From contig NZ_BEWA01000005.1 of NCBI RefSeq assembly GCF_003112535.1, positions 416,024 to 480,023 of the forward strand: a stretch of DNA of 64,000 bases. Direction: 5' to 3'. Positions within the stretch are counted from its first letter, which is position 1, and each line of letters starts with the position of its first letter. The position numbers and the translations under genes are program-made. The notes beneath the pieces are model-generated. The model saw only the letters and a list, made by a program, of their open reading frames with translations, made no database searches and had not been told where the DNA came from. The DNA comes from Streptomyces rishiriensis (lineage in GTDB: Bacteria; Actinomycetota; Actinomycetes; Streptomycetales; Streptomycetaceae). Positions 56,043-64,000 of this stretch are shown piece after piece.

Positions 56043-56835
56043 TCAGTACGGAATCCGTACAGAAAGCGCAGACGACGGACGGAGAGCCGTCCGTCGTCCG
56101 TGCGCTCGATCACATGGGTCGTCCGGGGGGGTCGGCTTCTCGCCCTCGTAGACCGCCTCGCCGCGCGCCAGCAGGTCGCTGACGAATTTCTCGGTCGCCC
56201 AGCGCTCGGCGTCGTCCTGCTCCCCGCCCTCGCGCACCAGATCCTCCGTCGGCCCCCGCACGTCCACCGTGAATCCGGCGCTCTCCAGCGTTTCGACGCC
56301 CCGCTCGGTCACCATGGCGAGCACGAGCCGCTCGGTGACGACCTCGGCGGCCACGGCCTCGGTCCGGTCCATGGCCGCGGTCAACGACCGCAGGTCCTGG
56401 CCGATGCGCAACGCGATCCGGGCCCGGAGCACGGGACGGTTCTCCGTCGCCGCGAGGGCGAACACCGGGTGGGCCGCGGTACGCATCCCCGCCTCCTGTG
56501 CGAAGCCGCGCTCCTGGGCGTCCTCGCCGACGAAGACGCAGTCGTCGGCCGCTCCCCCCGCAGCCGGCGACCGCCCGGTCGAAGATCGCGCGGCTGTCCT
56601 TCACTCCCCAGTGCACCAGGGCCACGTCCGTGAAGCGGCCGGGAATCGCCTCCGCCAGCGCCCGTGCGACGGCGGCCTCGGCCGACCCGGGGTGGGAGAT
56701 GATGCCCTCGCGTACCTCGCTCAGGGCATCGAGCACGGCGAGGACCCGCGGGCGGGGCCGCAGCGAGAGCGAGCCACCGGGTTCCGGCTGGGGATCCGCC
56801 AGGGTCGCCCCGATGTCGAAGAAGATGACAGACAT
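56043..56835 (-). pseudogene. HAD-like hydrolase gene with frameshift at a G6 run
   Basis: The frame from ATG 56835 reads MSVIFFDIGATLADPQPEPG (DxG(A)T motif I) and DVALVHWGVKDSRAIFDRAV, but after CGG at 56554-56559 it turns to shadow. Dropping one G from the six-base run restores ADDCVFVGEDAQERGFAQEA and GMRTAAHPVFAL in the frame that ends at 56043. So one HAD-superfamily protein of about 263 residues is split by a +1 shift. Real decay, phase variation or a sequencing error are all possible. Confidence 0.6.
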
Positions 56836-57022
56836 GGGACATGGTCCCCGCGGTTCACCCCCGCGAGTCGGGACCGCCCGGGTGAACCCGGCTGGGAAAG
56901 GGGCGCGGGCCGTGCCGAACGGGAAGCCCCGGCGGCCCCCGGTGCCCGAGGCCGCGGGGGACTTCTCTACTCTTGTGGGCGGCAGGAAACGTACAACCCC
57001 CCACGAATCAGGAGCCGGCGCA

Positions 57023-57973
57023 ATGGATCACGGCGGGCACGGCATGACCATGGATCTGCCGCCGTTCACGCTGGGACGCGGTCTTCAGTGGTCGGCGGAC
57101 CCGTTCTTCCTCGTCGCCTGTGCGGTGGGACTCGGCCTGTACGCCTGGGGCGTGCTGCGGCTGCGGCGGCGCGGCGACACGTGGTCGGCCGGGCGGACGG
57201 TGTCGTTCGTCGTCGGCGTGCTGACGGTCGCGCTGGTGATGTGCACCGGGCTGAACGACTACGGCATGGTCATGTTCAGCGTGCACATGGTGCAGCACAT
57301 GGTGATCAGCATGCTGTCGCCGATCCTGATCCTGCTCGGCGCGCCCATGACGCTCGCGCTGCGCGCGCTGCCGGCGGCCGGCCGGGGCCGCACGGGGCCG
57401 CGCGAGCTGCTGCTGATGTTCCTCCACAGCCGGTACATGCGGATCGTCACCCATCCCGCGTTCACCATCCCGCTGTTCATCGCGAGTCTCTACGCGCTGT
57501 ACTTCACGCCCCTGTTCGACTTCCTGATGGGGTCCAAGACGGGGCATCTCGCGATGATGGTGCACTTCCTGGCCGTCGGCGTAGTGTTCTTCTGGCCGAT
57601 CATCGGCGTGGATCCGGGGCCGAACCGGCCGGGCTACCTGATGCGGATGCTGGAACTGTTCGCGGGCATGCCGTTCCACGCGTTCTTCGGCATCGCGCTG
57701 ATGATGGCCTCGCAGCCCATGGTGGAGACGTTCAAGAACCCGCCCGCCTCCCTCGGCATCGACGCGCTGACCGACCAGAACGCGGCGGGCGGCATCGCCT
57801 GGGCGTTCAGCGAGGTCCCGTCCGTACTGGTGCTGATCGCGCTGCTGTTCCAGTGGTACGGCTCCGAACAGCGGCAGGCCAAGCGCAAGGACCGGGCCGC
57901 CGACCGCGACGGGGACCAGGAGCTGGAGGCGTACAACGCCTATCTTGCGTCACTCGACGCACGCGGGCGCTGA
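57023..57973 (+). CDS. CtaG-type cytochrome c oxidase assembly membrane protein
   Basis: 316 residues, about seven transmembrane helices. The N-terminal His-rich MDHGGHGMTMDLPPF and conserved MFSVHMVQHMVISMLSPILI and MPFHAFFGIALMMASQPM motifs match the caa3_CtaG family, involved in copper delivery to haem-copper oxidases. AGGAG before ATG 57023. Followed by a small membrane protein. Confidence 0.88.
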   Translation: MDHGGHGMTMDLPPFTLGRGLQWSADPFFLVACAVGLGLYAWGVLRLRRRGDTWSAGRTVSFVVGVLTVALVMCTGLNDYGMVMFSVHMVQHMVISMLSPILILLGAPMTLALRALPAAGRGRTGPRELLLMFLHSRYMRIVTHPAFTIPLFIASLYALYFTPLFDFLMGSKTGHLAMMVHFLAVGVVFFWPIIGVDPGPNRPGYLMRMLELFAGMPFHAFFGIALMMASQPMVETFKNPPASLGIDALTDQNAAGGIAWAFSEVPSVLVLIALLFQWYGSEQRQAKRKDRAADRDGDQELEAYNAYLASLDARGR

Positions 57974-58034
57974 ACCCGGGGCACCATGGAGGGGGACGCG
58001 CCCTGCGCAGGGCGGCCCCGAGGAGGGTGTCGCG

Positions 58035-58205
58035 ATGGCCGGTACCACGGACAGTTCCACGAAGACCATGGGGGTGCTCACCGTCGGCGGTCTGGTCATG
58101 GTGACCGCCTACACGGTGGCGCTCGGCAGCAACGGCTGGCTGTGGTTCGGCTGGGTCGTGCTGGGCCTGATCACGCTCGCCCTGATCCTGATGCGGACCG
58201 GCTGA
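58035..58205 (+). CDS. Small membrane protein downstream of CtaG
   Basis: 56 residues from ATG 58035 (MAGTTDSSTKTMGVLTVGGL) with GAGGAGG upstream. Two transmembrane helices (second GWVVLGLITLALILMRTG). Conserved position after ctaG-like genes in Streptomyces, as far as I recall; possible accessory of oxidase assembly. Confidence 0.7.
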   Translation: MAGTTDSSTKTMGVLTVGGLVMVTAYTVALGSNGWLWFGWVVLGLITLALILMRTG

Positions 58206-59411
58206 TCAGCCGGGATCGAGCCGTCCCGCCGAGTGCACGCCCGGCTGGTACTTCGGCAGCCGGGCGGTGATCTTCATGCCCGCCCCGATCGCGGTCTCGA
58301 TCACGAGGCCGTGGTCGTCGCCGTAGACCTGGCGCAGCCGGTCGTCCACGTTGGACAGGCCGATGCCGCCGGACGGGCTGACCTCGCCGGCCAGGATGCG
58401 GCGCAGCGCGACCGGGTCCATGCCCGCGCCGTCGTCCTCGATGACGACGAGGGCCTCGGCGCCCGCGTCCTGCGCGGTGATCCGGATATGGCATGTGCCG
58501 GCCTTGCCCTCCAGCCCGTGTTTGACCGCGTTCTCCACGAGCGGCTGCAGGCAGAGGAAGGGCAGGGCCACCGGCAGGACCTCGGGGGCTATCTGGAGGG
58601 TGACGGCGAGGCGGTCGCCGAAGCGGGCCCGGACCAGGGCCAGGTAGTGGTCGATGGCGTGCAGCTCGTCGGCGAGAGTGGTGAAGTCGCCGTGCCGGCG
58701 GAACGAGTAGCGGGTGAAGTCGGCGAACTCCAGGAGCAGTTCACGGGCGCGCTCGGGGTCGGTGCGCACGAACGAGGCGATCACGGCGAGCGAGTTGAAC
58801 ACGAAGTGCGGGGAGATCTGGGCGCGCAGGGCCTTGATCTCGGCCTCGATGAGTCTGGTGCGGGACCGGTCGAGGTCGGCCAGCTCCAGCTGCACGCTCA
58901 CCCAGCGGGCCACCTCCCCCGCCGCCCTGACCAGGACGGCGGACTCGCGGGGCGCGCACGCGACGAGGGCGCCGTGCACCCGGTCGTCGACGGTGAGCGG
59001 GGCGACGACGGCCCAGCGGACGGGACAGTCGGCGTGCTCGCAGGTGAGGCGGAAGGCCTCGCCCCGGCCGCTCTCCAGAGGACCGGGCAGTCGCTCCATG
59101 ATCTCGGCGCGGTGATGCGAGCCCACTCCGTCCCAGGCCAGCACCTCCTTGTGGTCGGTCAGGCACAGGGCGTCCGTGCCGAGCAGGGTGCGCAGCCTCC
59201 GGGCGGATCTGCGGGCCGTCTCCTCCGTGAGGCCGGCCCGCAGCGGGGGCGTGGCGAGGGAGGCGGTGTGCAGGGTCTGGAAGGTGGCGTGCTCGACGGG
59301 GGTGCCCAGGCCGCCCAGGCTCTGCGGGCGGGCCATACGGCGGCCCAGCCAGAAGCCGGCGGCGAGGAACGGCAGGATCGCGATGCACACGCCCGCGAGG
59401 AAGCCGCTCAC
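58206..59411 (-). CDS. LytS-type sensor histidine kinase
   Basis: 401 residues from GTG 59411, GTGA-coupled to the symporter. One N-terminal membrane helix (GFLAGVCIAILPFLAAGFWL), a GAF-like domain (about 60-175), the HisKA-7TM/LytS phospho-acceptor His202 in QISPHFVFNSLAVI, and an ATPase domain with LVENAVKHGL and GIGLSNVDDRL. Pairs with the LytTR regulator in the same operon. Confidence 0.88.
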   Translation of the reverse strand: MSGFLAGVCIAILPFLAAGFWLGRRMARPQSLGGLGTPVEHATFQTLHTASLATPPLRAGLTEETARRSARRLRTLLGTDALCLTDHKEVLAWDGVGSHHRAEIMERLPGPLESGRGEAFRLTCEHADCPVRWAVVAPLTVDDRVHGALVACAPRESAVLVRAAGEVARWVSVQLELADLDRSRTRLIEAEIKALRAQISPHFVFNSLAVIASFVRTDPERARELLLEFADFTRYSFRRHGDFTTLADELHAIDHYLALVRARFGDRLAVTLQIAPEVLPVALPFLCLQPLVENAVKHGLEGKAGTCHIRITAQDAGAEALVVIEDDGAGMDPVALRRILAGEVSPSGGIGLSNVDDRLRQVYGDDHGLVIETAIGAGMKITARLPKYQPGVHSAGRLDPG

Positions 59412-61138
59412 GCCCTCGCCTCCGCGGTCCGCAGCTCTTCCGTGCGCAGCTCCTCCGGCAGGTGGAAGCGGGCCAGGATCGCCGCCGTGCCGGCCGGGAC
59501 GCGCCCGGGGGTGGCCAGGGACACCAGGATCATCGTGAGGAAGCCGAGCGGCACGGACCACAGCGCGGGCCAGGCGAGCAGGGCGTGCACGGCGCCCGTG
59601 CCGGGCAGACCCGCCATGGTCGCCGCGACGGCGACGAAGGCCGACCCGCCGCCCACCAGCATCCCGGCGGCCGCGCCGGGCGGGGTCAGCCGCCGCCACC
59701 AGATGCCGAGGACCAGCAGCGGGCAGAAGGAGGACGCCGACACCGCGAAGGCCAGTCCGACCGCGTCGGCCACCGGCAGGCCGCCGACCAGGAAGCTCGC
59801 CGCGAGGGGCGCGGCCATGGCGAGCCCGGTGCCCAGGCGGAAGTGCCGTACGCCCCGGCTCGGCAGCACGTCCTGGGTGAGGACGCCGGCCACCGCCATC
59901 GTCAGCCCGGACGCCGTGGACAGGAACGCGGCGAACGCGCCCCCGGCGACCAGCGCGCCCAGCAGGTCGCCGCCGAGGCCGCCGATCACCCGGTCGGGCA
60001 GCAGCAGGACGGCGGCGTCGGCGTCGCCGCTGAGGGCGAGCTCGGGGGTGTAGAGGCGGCCGAGTGCGCCGTAGAGGGGCGGCAGGAGATAGAAGGCGCC
60101 GATCAGCGCGAGGACGGCGACCGTCGTGCGGCGCGCGGCCACCCCGTGCGGGCTGGTGTAGAAGCGGACGACCACGTGCGGCAGGCCCATGGTGCCGAGG
60201 AACGTGGCGAGGATCAGCCCGTAGGTGGCGTACAGCGGGCGTTCCTCGCGGCCCGCGGCCAGGGAGGTCGACATGCCGCCGTTGCCGCCGCGCTCGGCGG
60301 TGGGGACCGCCGCGCCGCGGGCGAAGGTGAGGCGGGCGCCCCGCTCGACGTGGTGGGAGCCGGCGGCCAGCCGCAGGACGGCGCCCTCGTGCCGGAGGCC
60401 GTCGACCGCGCCGTCCACCGTGACGGTCAGCGGGCGTTCCAGTACGAGGTCGACAGTGGCGTCGACCCGGACGACCCGCTGGTCGCGGAAGGCGGGCGGT
60501 TCCTCGAAGGCGTCGCGGGGAGCGCCGTCGCCCTGCCAGGCGAGCGCCAGGAACAGGGCGGGGACGAGGAGCGCGGTGAGCTTGAGCCAGTACTGGAAGG
60601 CCTGCACGAAGGTGATGCTGCGCATGCCGCCCGCGGCGACGGTCGCCGTCACGACGACGGCGACGATGAGACCGCCGAGCGAGTCGGGGGCGCCCGTCAG
60701 CACGGTCAGCGTCAGCCCCGCGCCCTGGAGCTGGGGGATGAGGTAGAGCCAGCCCACGCCGACGACGAAGGCGCCCGCGAGCCGTCTGACCGCCTGTGAG
60801 GCGAGACGGGCCTCGGCGAAGTCCGGGAGGGTGTAGGCGCCCGAGCGGCGCAGCGGGGCGGCGACGAACAGCAGCAGCACCAGATACCCGGCGGTGTAGC
60901 CGACCGGGTACCAGAGCATGTCCGGCCCCTGGACCAGGACGAGGCCGGCGATGCCGAGGAAGGAGGCGGCGGAGAGGTACTCGCCGCTGATGGCGGCCGC
61001 GTTGAGGCGGGGGCCGACGGTGCGGGAGGCGACGTAGAAGTCGGAGGTGGTGCGGGAGATGCGCAGGCCGAACGCGCCGACGAGCACGGTCGCGACCACG
61101 ACGAGGGCGACGGCCGGGACGGCGAACGTCGGGTTCAC
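59408..61138 (-). CDS. Sodium:solute symporter family protein
   Basis: 576 residues from GTG 61138, about thirteen membrane helices. SSF motifs include the unwound first helix region SRTTSDFYVASRTVGPRLNA, SGEYLSAASFLGIAGLVL, and GGAFAAFLSTASGLTMAVAG. An acidic soluble insert lies about residues 245-320. Likely a Na+-coupled transporter for an organic acid, similar to ActP-type carriers paired with small DUF485 proteins. Confidence 0.85.
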   Translation of the reverse strand: MNPTFAVPAVALVVVATVLVGAFGLRISRTTSDFYVASRTVGPRLNAAAISGEYLSAASFLGIAGLVLVQGPDMLWYPVGYTAGYLVLLLFVAAPLRRSGAYTLPDFAEARLASQAVRRLAGAFVVGVGWLYLIPQLQGAGLTLTVLTGAPDSLGGLIVAVVVTATVAAGGMRSITFVQAFQYWLKLTALLVPALFLALAWQGDGAPRDAFEEPPAFRDQRVVRVDATVDLVLERPLTVTVDGAVDGLRHEGAVLRLAAGSHHVERGARLTFARGAAVPTAERGGNGGMSTSLAAGREERPLYATYGLILATFLGTMGLPHVVVRFYTSPHGVAARRTTVAVLALIGAFYLLPPLYGALGRLYTPELALSGDADAAVLLLPDRVIGGLGGDLLGALVAGGAFAAFLSTASGLTMAVAGVLTQDVLPSRGVRHFRLGTGLAMAAPLAASFLVGGLPVADAVGLAFAVSASSFCPLLVLGIWWRRLTPPGAAAGMLVGGGSAFVAVAATMAGLPGTGAVHALLAWPALWSVPLGFLTMILVSLATPGRVPAGTAAILARFHLPEELRTEELRTAEARA

Positions 61139-61533
61139 CGGTCCTCGACCAGCCGCACGAAGTCCCGCTCGTTGCGCTCGGCGCGGCGCACGTACCAGCG
61201 GGCGAGCAGGACGAGGGGGGCGTAGAGGCAGAAGCCGAGGACCGCCCATTCCAGGCGGTGGGCGTCGGGCATCGCCGCGAACAGCAGGGGCAGCGGGCCC
61301 ATGAGGAGCGTGAGGACGGCGAACACCGCGAGGGCGGCGCGCAGTTGGGAGCGCATGAGGGAGCGGACGTAGGTGTGGCCGAGGGTGGTCTGCTCGTCGA
61401 TCTCGGTGCGTGGGCGGTAGGAGCCGGAGGCGTGGGGGTACCGGCCGCGTGAGCGCAGCCGCGCGTGCGGGAGGGTGCGGCGGACGGGACCGGTGACGAC
61501 GACGCGTCGTTCCGCCGGGTCCTGGCTGGGCAC
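61135..61533 (-). CDS. DUF485-like membrane protein
   Basis: 132 residues from GTG 61533. Basic N terminus, then two transmembrane helices (LAVFAVLTLLMGPLPLLFAA and WAVLGFCLYAPLVLLARWYV) and a charged end. Small two-helix proteins of this type accompany acetate/solute symporters. GTGA-overlaps the symporter gene. Confidence 0.75.
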   Translation of the reverse strand: MPSQDPAERRVVVTGPVRRTLPHARLRSRGRYPHASGSYRPRTEIDEQTTLGHTYVRSLMRSQLRAALAVFAVLTLLMGPLPLLFAAMPDAHRLEWAVLGFCLYAPLVLLARWYVRRAERNERDFVRLVEDR

Positions 61534-61535
61534 GG

Positions 61536-62300
61536 CTAGGGCCTCCTCATCAGCAGGTCGCGCAGTTCGCGGGCATGACGACGGCTGACCTGGAGTTCCT
61601 CGCCGCCGACCAGGACGCTCACCGTGCCCGCGTCCAGGCGCAGTTCGCCTATGTGGCGCAGGGCGACGAGGTGGCGGCGGTGGATGCGGACGAAGCCGCG
61701 GGCCCGCCAGCGCTCCTCCAGGGTGGACAGCGGGATCCGTACGAGGTGGCTGCCGCGGCCGGTGTGCAGGCGGGCGTAGTCGCCCCGGGCCTCGACGTGG
61801 GTGATGTCGTCGACGGCGACGAAGCGGGTGACGCCGCCGAGTTCGACGGGGACGTGGTCGGGGTCGGGCTCGTGCACGGGGATGGGCGGGGCGGCGCCGC
61901 GCAGTGGGGCGGCTCGGCGTTCGACGACGCGACGGACCGCCTCGGCGAGGCGTTCCGTGCGCACCGGCTTGAGGACGTAGTCGACGGCCTTGAGGTCGAA
62001 GGCCTGGACGGCGAAGTCCTCGTGGGCGGTGACGAACACGACCAGGGGCGGCCGGGCGAAGCCGGTGAGGAGGCGGGCGAGGTCGAGACCGTCGAGGCCG
62101 GGCATCTGGATGTCGAGGAAGACGACGTCGATGGCCTCGGGGCCGTGCGGTCCGGACTCGAGGGCCCGGTTGATGCGGCGCAGCGCCTCGGTCGCGTCGC
62201 CGGCGCCTTCCACGCTGCCGATGCGGGGATCCGCGGTGAGCAGGTAGAGCAGCTCTTCCAGCGAGGGGCGTTCGTCGTCGACGGCGAGGGCGCGCAGCAT
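61536..62300 (-). CDS. LytTR response regulator
   Basis: 254 residues. Receiver domain with VDDE at the N terminus, phospho-acceptor Asp63 in VVFLDIQMPGLDG, and KPVRTERL. C-terminal LytTR domain from about residue 150 (FVAVDDITHVEARGDYARLH, FVRIHRRHLVALRHI). First gene of the operon with the symporter and LytS-type kinase. Confidence 0.9.
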   Translation of the reverse strand: MLRALAVDDERPSLEELLYLLTADPRIGSVEGAGDATEALRRINRALESGPHGPEAIDVVFLDIQMPGLDGLDLARLLTGFARPPLVVFVTAHEDFAVQAFDLKAVDYVLKPVRTERLAEAVRRVVERRAAPLRGAAPPIPVHEPDPDHVPVELGGVTRFVAVDDITHVEARGDYARLHTGRGSHLVRIPLSTLEERWRARGFVRIHRRHLVALRHIGELRLDAGTVSVLVGGEELQVSRRHARELRDLLMRRP

Positions 62301-62379
62301 GAGGGTGGAGTGTAGGGGCGATCCGCACGGCGGGACACGTACGGGGGTGCAGGCGCGTGTGCTGTCCTACAGTGCCCGC

Positions 62380-62865
62380 ATGAACAGCGCGCCCGCCTCG
62401 TTCGACGAGCTCGACCGGAAGATCATCACCGCTCTGATGGCGAACGCCAGGACGAGCTTCGCCGAGATCGGCACGGCGATCGGCCTGTCCTCGACGGCCG
62501 TCAAGCGCCGGGTGGACCGGCTGCGGGACACCGGGGTGATCACGGGGTTCACGGCCACCGTGGAGCCGTCGGCGCTGGGCTGGCGCACCGAGGCGTACGT
62601 GGAGGTGTACTGCGAGGGCGCGGCTCCGCCCCGGCGTCTGGCGGAGGTGGTGCGCAACCACCCGGAGATCACCGCGGCGATGACGGTGACGGGCGGGGCG
62701 GACGCGCTGCTGCACGTGCGGGCGCGGGACGTGGAGCACTTCGAGAACGTGCTGGAACGGATCCGGGCCGAGCCGTTCATCCGCAAGACGATCAGTGTGA
62801 TGGTGCTGTCCCACCTGCTGCCGGACAGCCCGGAGGCGGGCGCGACCCAGCCCGCTCCCGAATAA
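62380..62865 (+). CDS. Lrp/AsnC-family regulator
   Basis: 161 residues from ATG 62380. N-terminal HTH in FDELDRKIITALMANARTSF and AEIGTAIGLSSTAVKRRVDR; C-terminal RAM/effector domain (VTGGADALLHVRARDVEHFE). Located beside ddaH and rocD, so it may respond to arginine, ornithine or a related amino acid and control them. Confidence 0.85.
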   Translation: MNSAPASFDELDRKIITALMANARTSFAEIGTAIGLSSTAVKRRVDRLRDTGVITGFTATVEPSALGWRTEAYVEVYCEGAAPPRRLAEVVRNHPEITAAMTVTGGADALLHVRARDVEHFENVLERIRAEPFIRKTISVMVLSHLLPDSPEAGATQPAPE

Positions 62866-63021
62866 ACCTGCGCGCACGCAGCAAGCCTGCGCGCAGCGGG
62901 ATCATCACGCAGCATTACTGCACGGACACGCAATGCTCGTTCCTTGTCGTGCGTGCCTGTCAGTTCCTACCGTGGTGTCAACCCTCAGTCGACACCCGCA
63001 GGGAAACGGAGGAATCCCTCT
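62866..63021 (+). promoter_or_regulatory. ddaH-rocD promoter region with CCTGCGCGCA repeats
   Basis: CCTGCGCGCA occurs twice (62870-62879 and 62886-62895), with GCAGCATTACTGC farther on (about 62911-62923). Likely binding sites of the adjacent AsnC-type regulator. GGAGGA precedes the GTG at 63022. Confidence 0.45.
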
Positions 63022-63843
63022 GTGTCCGAAAGCCGTGTGCGGCGCCCCCGGCGCTTCCTCGTCTGCGAACCGCGGCACTTCGCCGTCCAGTACGCGATCA
63101 ATCCCTGGATGCATCCCGACAGCCCCGTCGACGTCGATCTCGCCCAGGAGCAGTGGCAGACGCTGATCCGCGCCTACCGGGCGCACGGCCACGCCGTGGA
63201 CACCGTGGAGCCGGCCCCCGGTCTGCCCGACATGGTCTTCGCCGCCAACTCGGCGGTCGTGGTGGCGGGCCGGGTCTTCGGCTCCCTCTTCCACGCGCCC
63301 GAGCGGCGGCCCGAGTCCGACCACTACGACAGCTGGTTCCGGACGGCGGGCTACGACGTCCACCGGCCCGAGTCGGTCTGCGAGGGCGAGGGCGACCTGG
63401 TGTGGACCGGCCGCCACATGCTGGCCGGCACCGGGTTCCGCACGACCCGTGAGGCGCACCGGGAGGTGCAGGAGTTCTTCGGCCATCCGGTGATCAGCCT
63501 GACCCTGGTGGACCCGCACTTCTACCACCTGGACACCGCCCTGTTCGTCCTGGACGACGGACACGACGGAAACATCGCCTACTACCCGCAGGCGTTCTCC
63601 CCCGGCAGCCGGGCGGTGCTCGCCCGGCTGTATCCGGACGCGGTGCTCGCCACCCGCGACGACGCCATGGCGTTCGGTCTGAACTCGGTCTCCGACGGTC
63701 GCCATGTCTTCATCGCGCCGCAGGCCGAAGCCCTCGCCGCGCGGCTCGGCGAGCGCGGCTATGTCCCCGTCCCCGTCGACCTCTCGGAGTTCCGGAAGGC
63801 CGGCGGCGGCATCAAGTGCTGCACCCAGGAGATCCGTTCATGA
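63022..63843 (+). CDS. ddaH: Dimethylargininase (DDAH)
   Basis: 273 residues from GTG 63022 behind GGAGGA. Pentein-fold motifs: FLVCEPRHFAVQYAINPWM, LPDMVFAANSAVV, DPHFYHLDTALFVL with the catalytic His, and the C-terminal GGGIKCCTQEI with the nucleophile Cys266. Hydrolyses methylated arginine to citrulline and amine; some relatives act in arginine use. ATGA overlap with rocD. Confidence 0.85.
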   Translation: MSESRVRRPRRFLVCEPRHFAVQYAINPWMHPDSPVDVDLAQEQWQTLIRAYRAHGHAVDTVEPAPGLPDMVFAANSAVVVAGRVFGSLFHAPERRPESDHYDSWFRTAGYDVHRPESVCEGEGDLVWTGRHMLAGTGFRTTREAHREVQEFFGHPVISLTLVDPHFYHLDTALFVLDDGHDGNIAYYPQAFSPGSRAVLARLYPDAVLATRDDAMAFGLNSVSDGRHVFIAPQAEALAARLGERGYVPVPVDLSEFRKAGGGIKCCTQEIRS

Positions 63844-64000
63844 CCGCACCCGTCGTCCCCGCCCGTTCCTCCGGCGATCTGATCCGCGCCGAGGAGCCCG
63901 TGCTCGCGCACAACTACCATCCGCTGCCCGTGGTCGTCGCGAGCGCCGAGGGCGCGTGGGTGGAGGACGTCGAGGGCCGCCGCTACCTCGACATGCTGGC
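63840..64000 (+). CDS. rocD: Ornithine aminotransferase (3' end outside window)
   Basis: The first 53 codons are visible: MTAPVVPARSSGDLIRAEEP, then LAHNYHPLPVVVASAEGAWV and GRRYLDML. HNYHPLPVV is the conserved N-terminal motif of class III ornithine-oxo-acid transaminases. Coupled by ATGA to ddaH. Converts ornithine to glutamate semialdehyde. Confidence 0.82.
   Translation, partial: MTAPVVPARSSGDLIRAEEPVLAHNYHPLPVVVASAEGAWVEDVEGRRYLDML

Noticed and set aside
55815..56633. Plus-strand frame after pfkA running opposite the HAD-like gene
   Set aside because: No domain, biased composition and antisense to a better-supported gene; only its first part was kept as a possible remnant.

Overview
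The window is high-GC actinobacterial DNA, almost certainly from a Streptomyces chromosome. Evidence is the strong third-position G/C bias, frequent GTG starts, GGAGG ribosome sites and the gene families present. It falls into two parts: a temperate-phage-like integrated element that enters from the left edge and ends near 49.6 kb, and ordinary chromosome from about 49.66 kb to the right edge. The left end of the element is outside the window, so its total length, its attL and its lysis genes are not visible.

Element, 1-18 kb, almost all on the minus strand (transcribed right to left): virion assembly. Right to left these are tail-fibre-like proteins (17.8-15.6 kb), a decoration cluster (GT-A glycosyltransferase-like protein, methyltransferase, NAD-sugar epimerase; 15.6-13.4 kb), an HNH nuclease, three small proteins, a 15-bp-spaced TGATCA array, small and large terminase, portal, MuF-like protein, scaffold, HK97-type major capsid protein, a second (GT4) glycosyltransferase, connectors, major tail protein, frameshifted tail assembly chaperones and the start of the tape measure. 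A single plus-strand DUF4429-like gene sits between the connector genes.

Element, 18-31 kb: a block that looks like an actinomycete conjugative element. It holds a 699-residue FtsK/TraB-type DNA translocase, a DUF2637/SpdB2-like membrane protein, a small membrane protein, many small genes, a HutC-type GntR regulator with CTCTAGAG boxes around it, and, next to the translocase gene, an array of TGAKCAGG octamers spaced by about one helical turn. That array resembles the clt loci bound by TraB proteins. A plus-strand cargo cassette (GIY-YIG-like protein and three unknowns) and a probable toxin-antitoxin pair lie to its right.

Element, 31-49.6 kb: small zinc-ribbon and helix-turn-helix proteins, a replication-initiator-like gene containing iteron-like repeats, a RecE/RecT-like recombination pair, more small genes, a divergent Cro-like/repressor-like XRE pair and a tyrosine integrase. 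Consecutive minus-strand genes very often overlap by GTGA, ATGA or TGATG, so expression is translationally coupled. That pattern supports several genes of only 25-59 codons.

Chromosome, 49.66-64 kb: acyl-CoA dehydrogenase and divergent TetR regulator, peptide deformylase, murT-gatD (lipid II amidation), 6-phosphofructokinase, a frameshifted HAD-like gene, a CtaG-type oxidase assembly protein, a LytTR regulator / membrane protein / solute symporter / LytS-type kinase operon, and an AsnC regulator beside ddaH and rocD (arginine and ornithine catabolism). No tRNA, rRNA or CRISPR array was seen.

Functions are assigned from motifs, length and gene order read by eye. No database search was possible.
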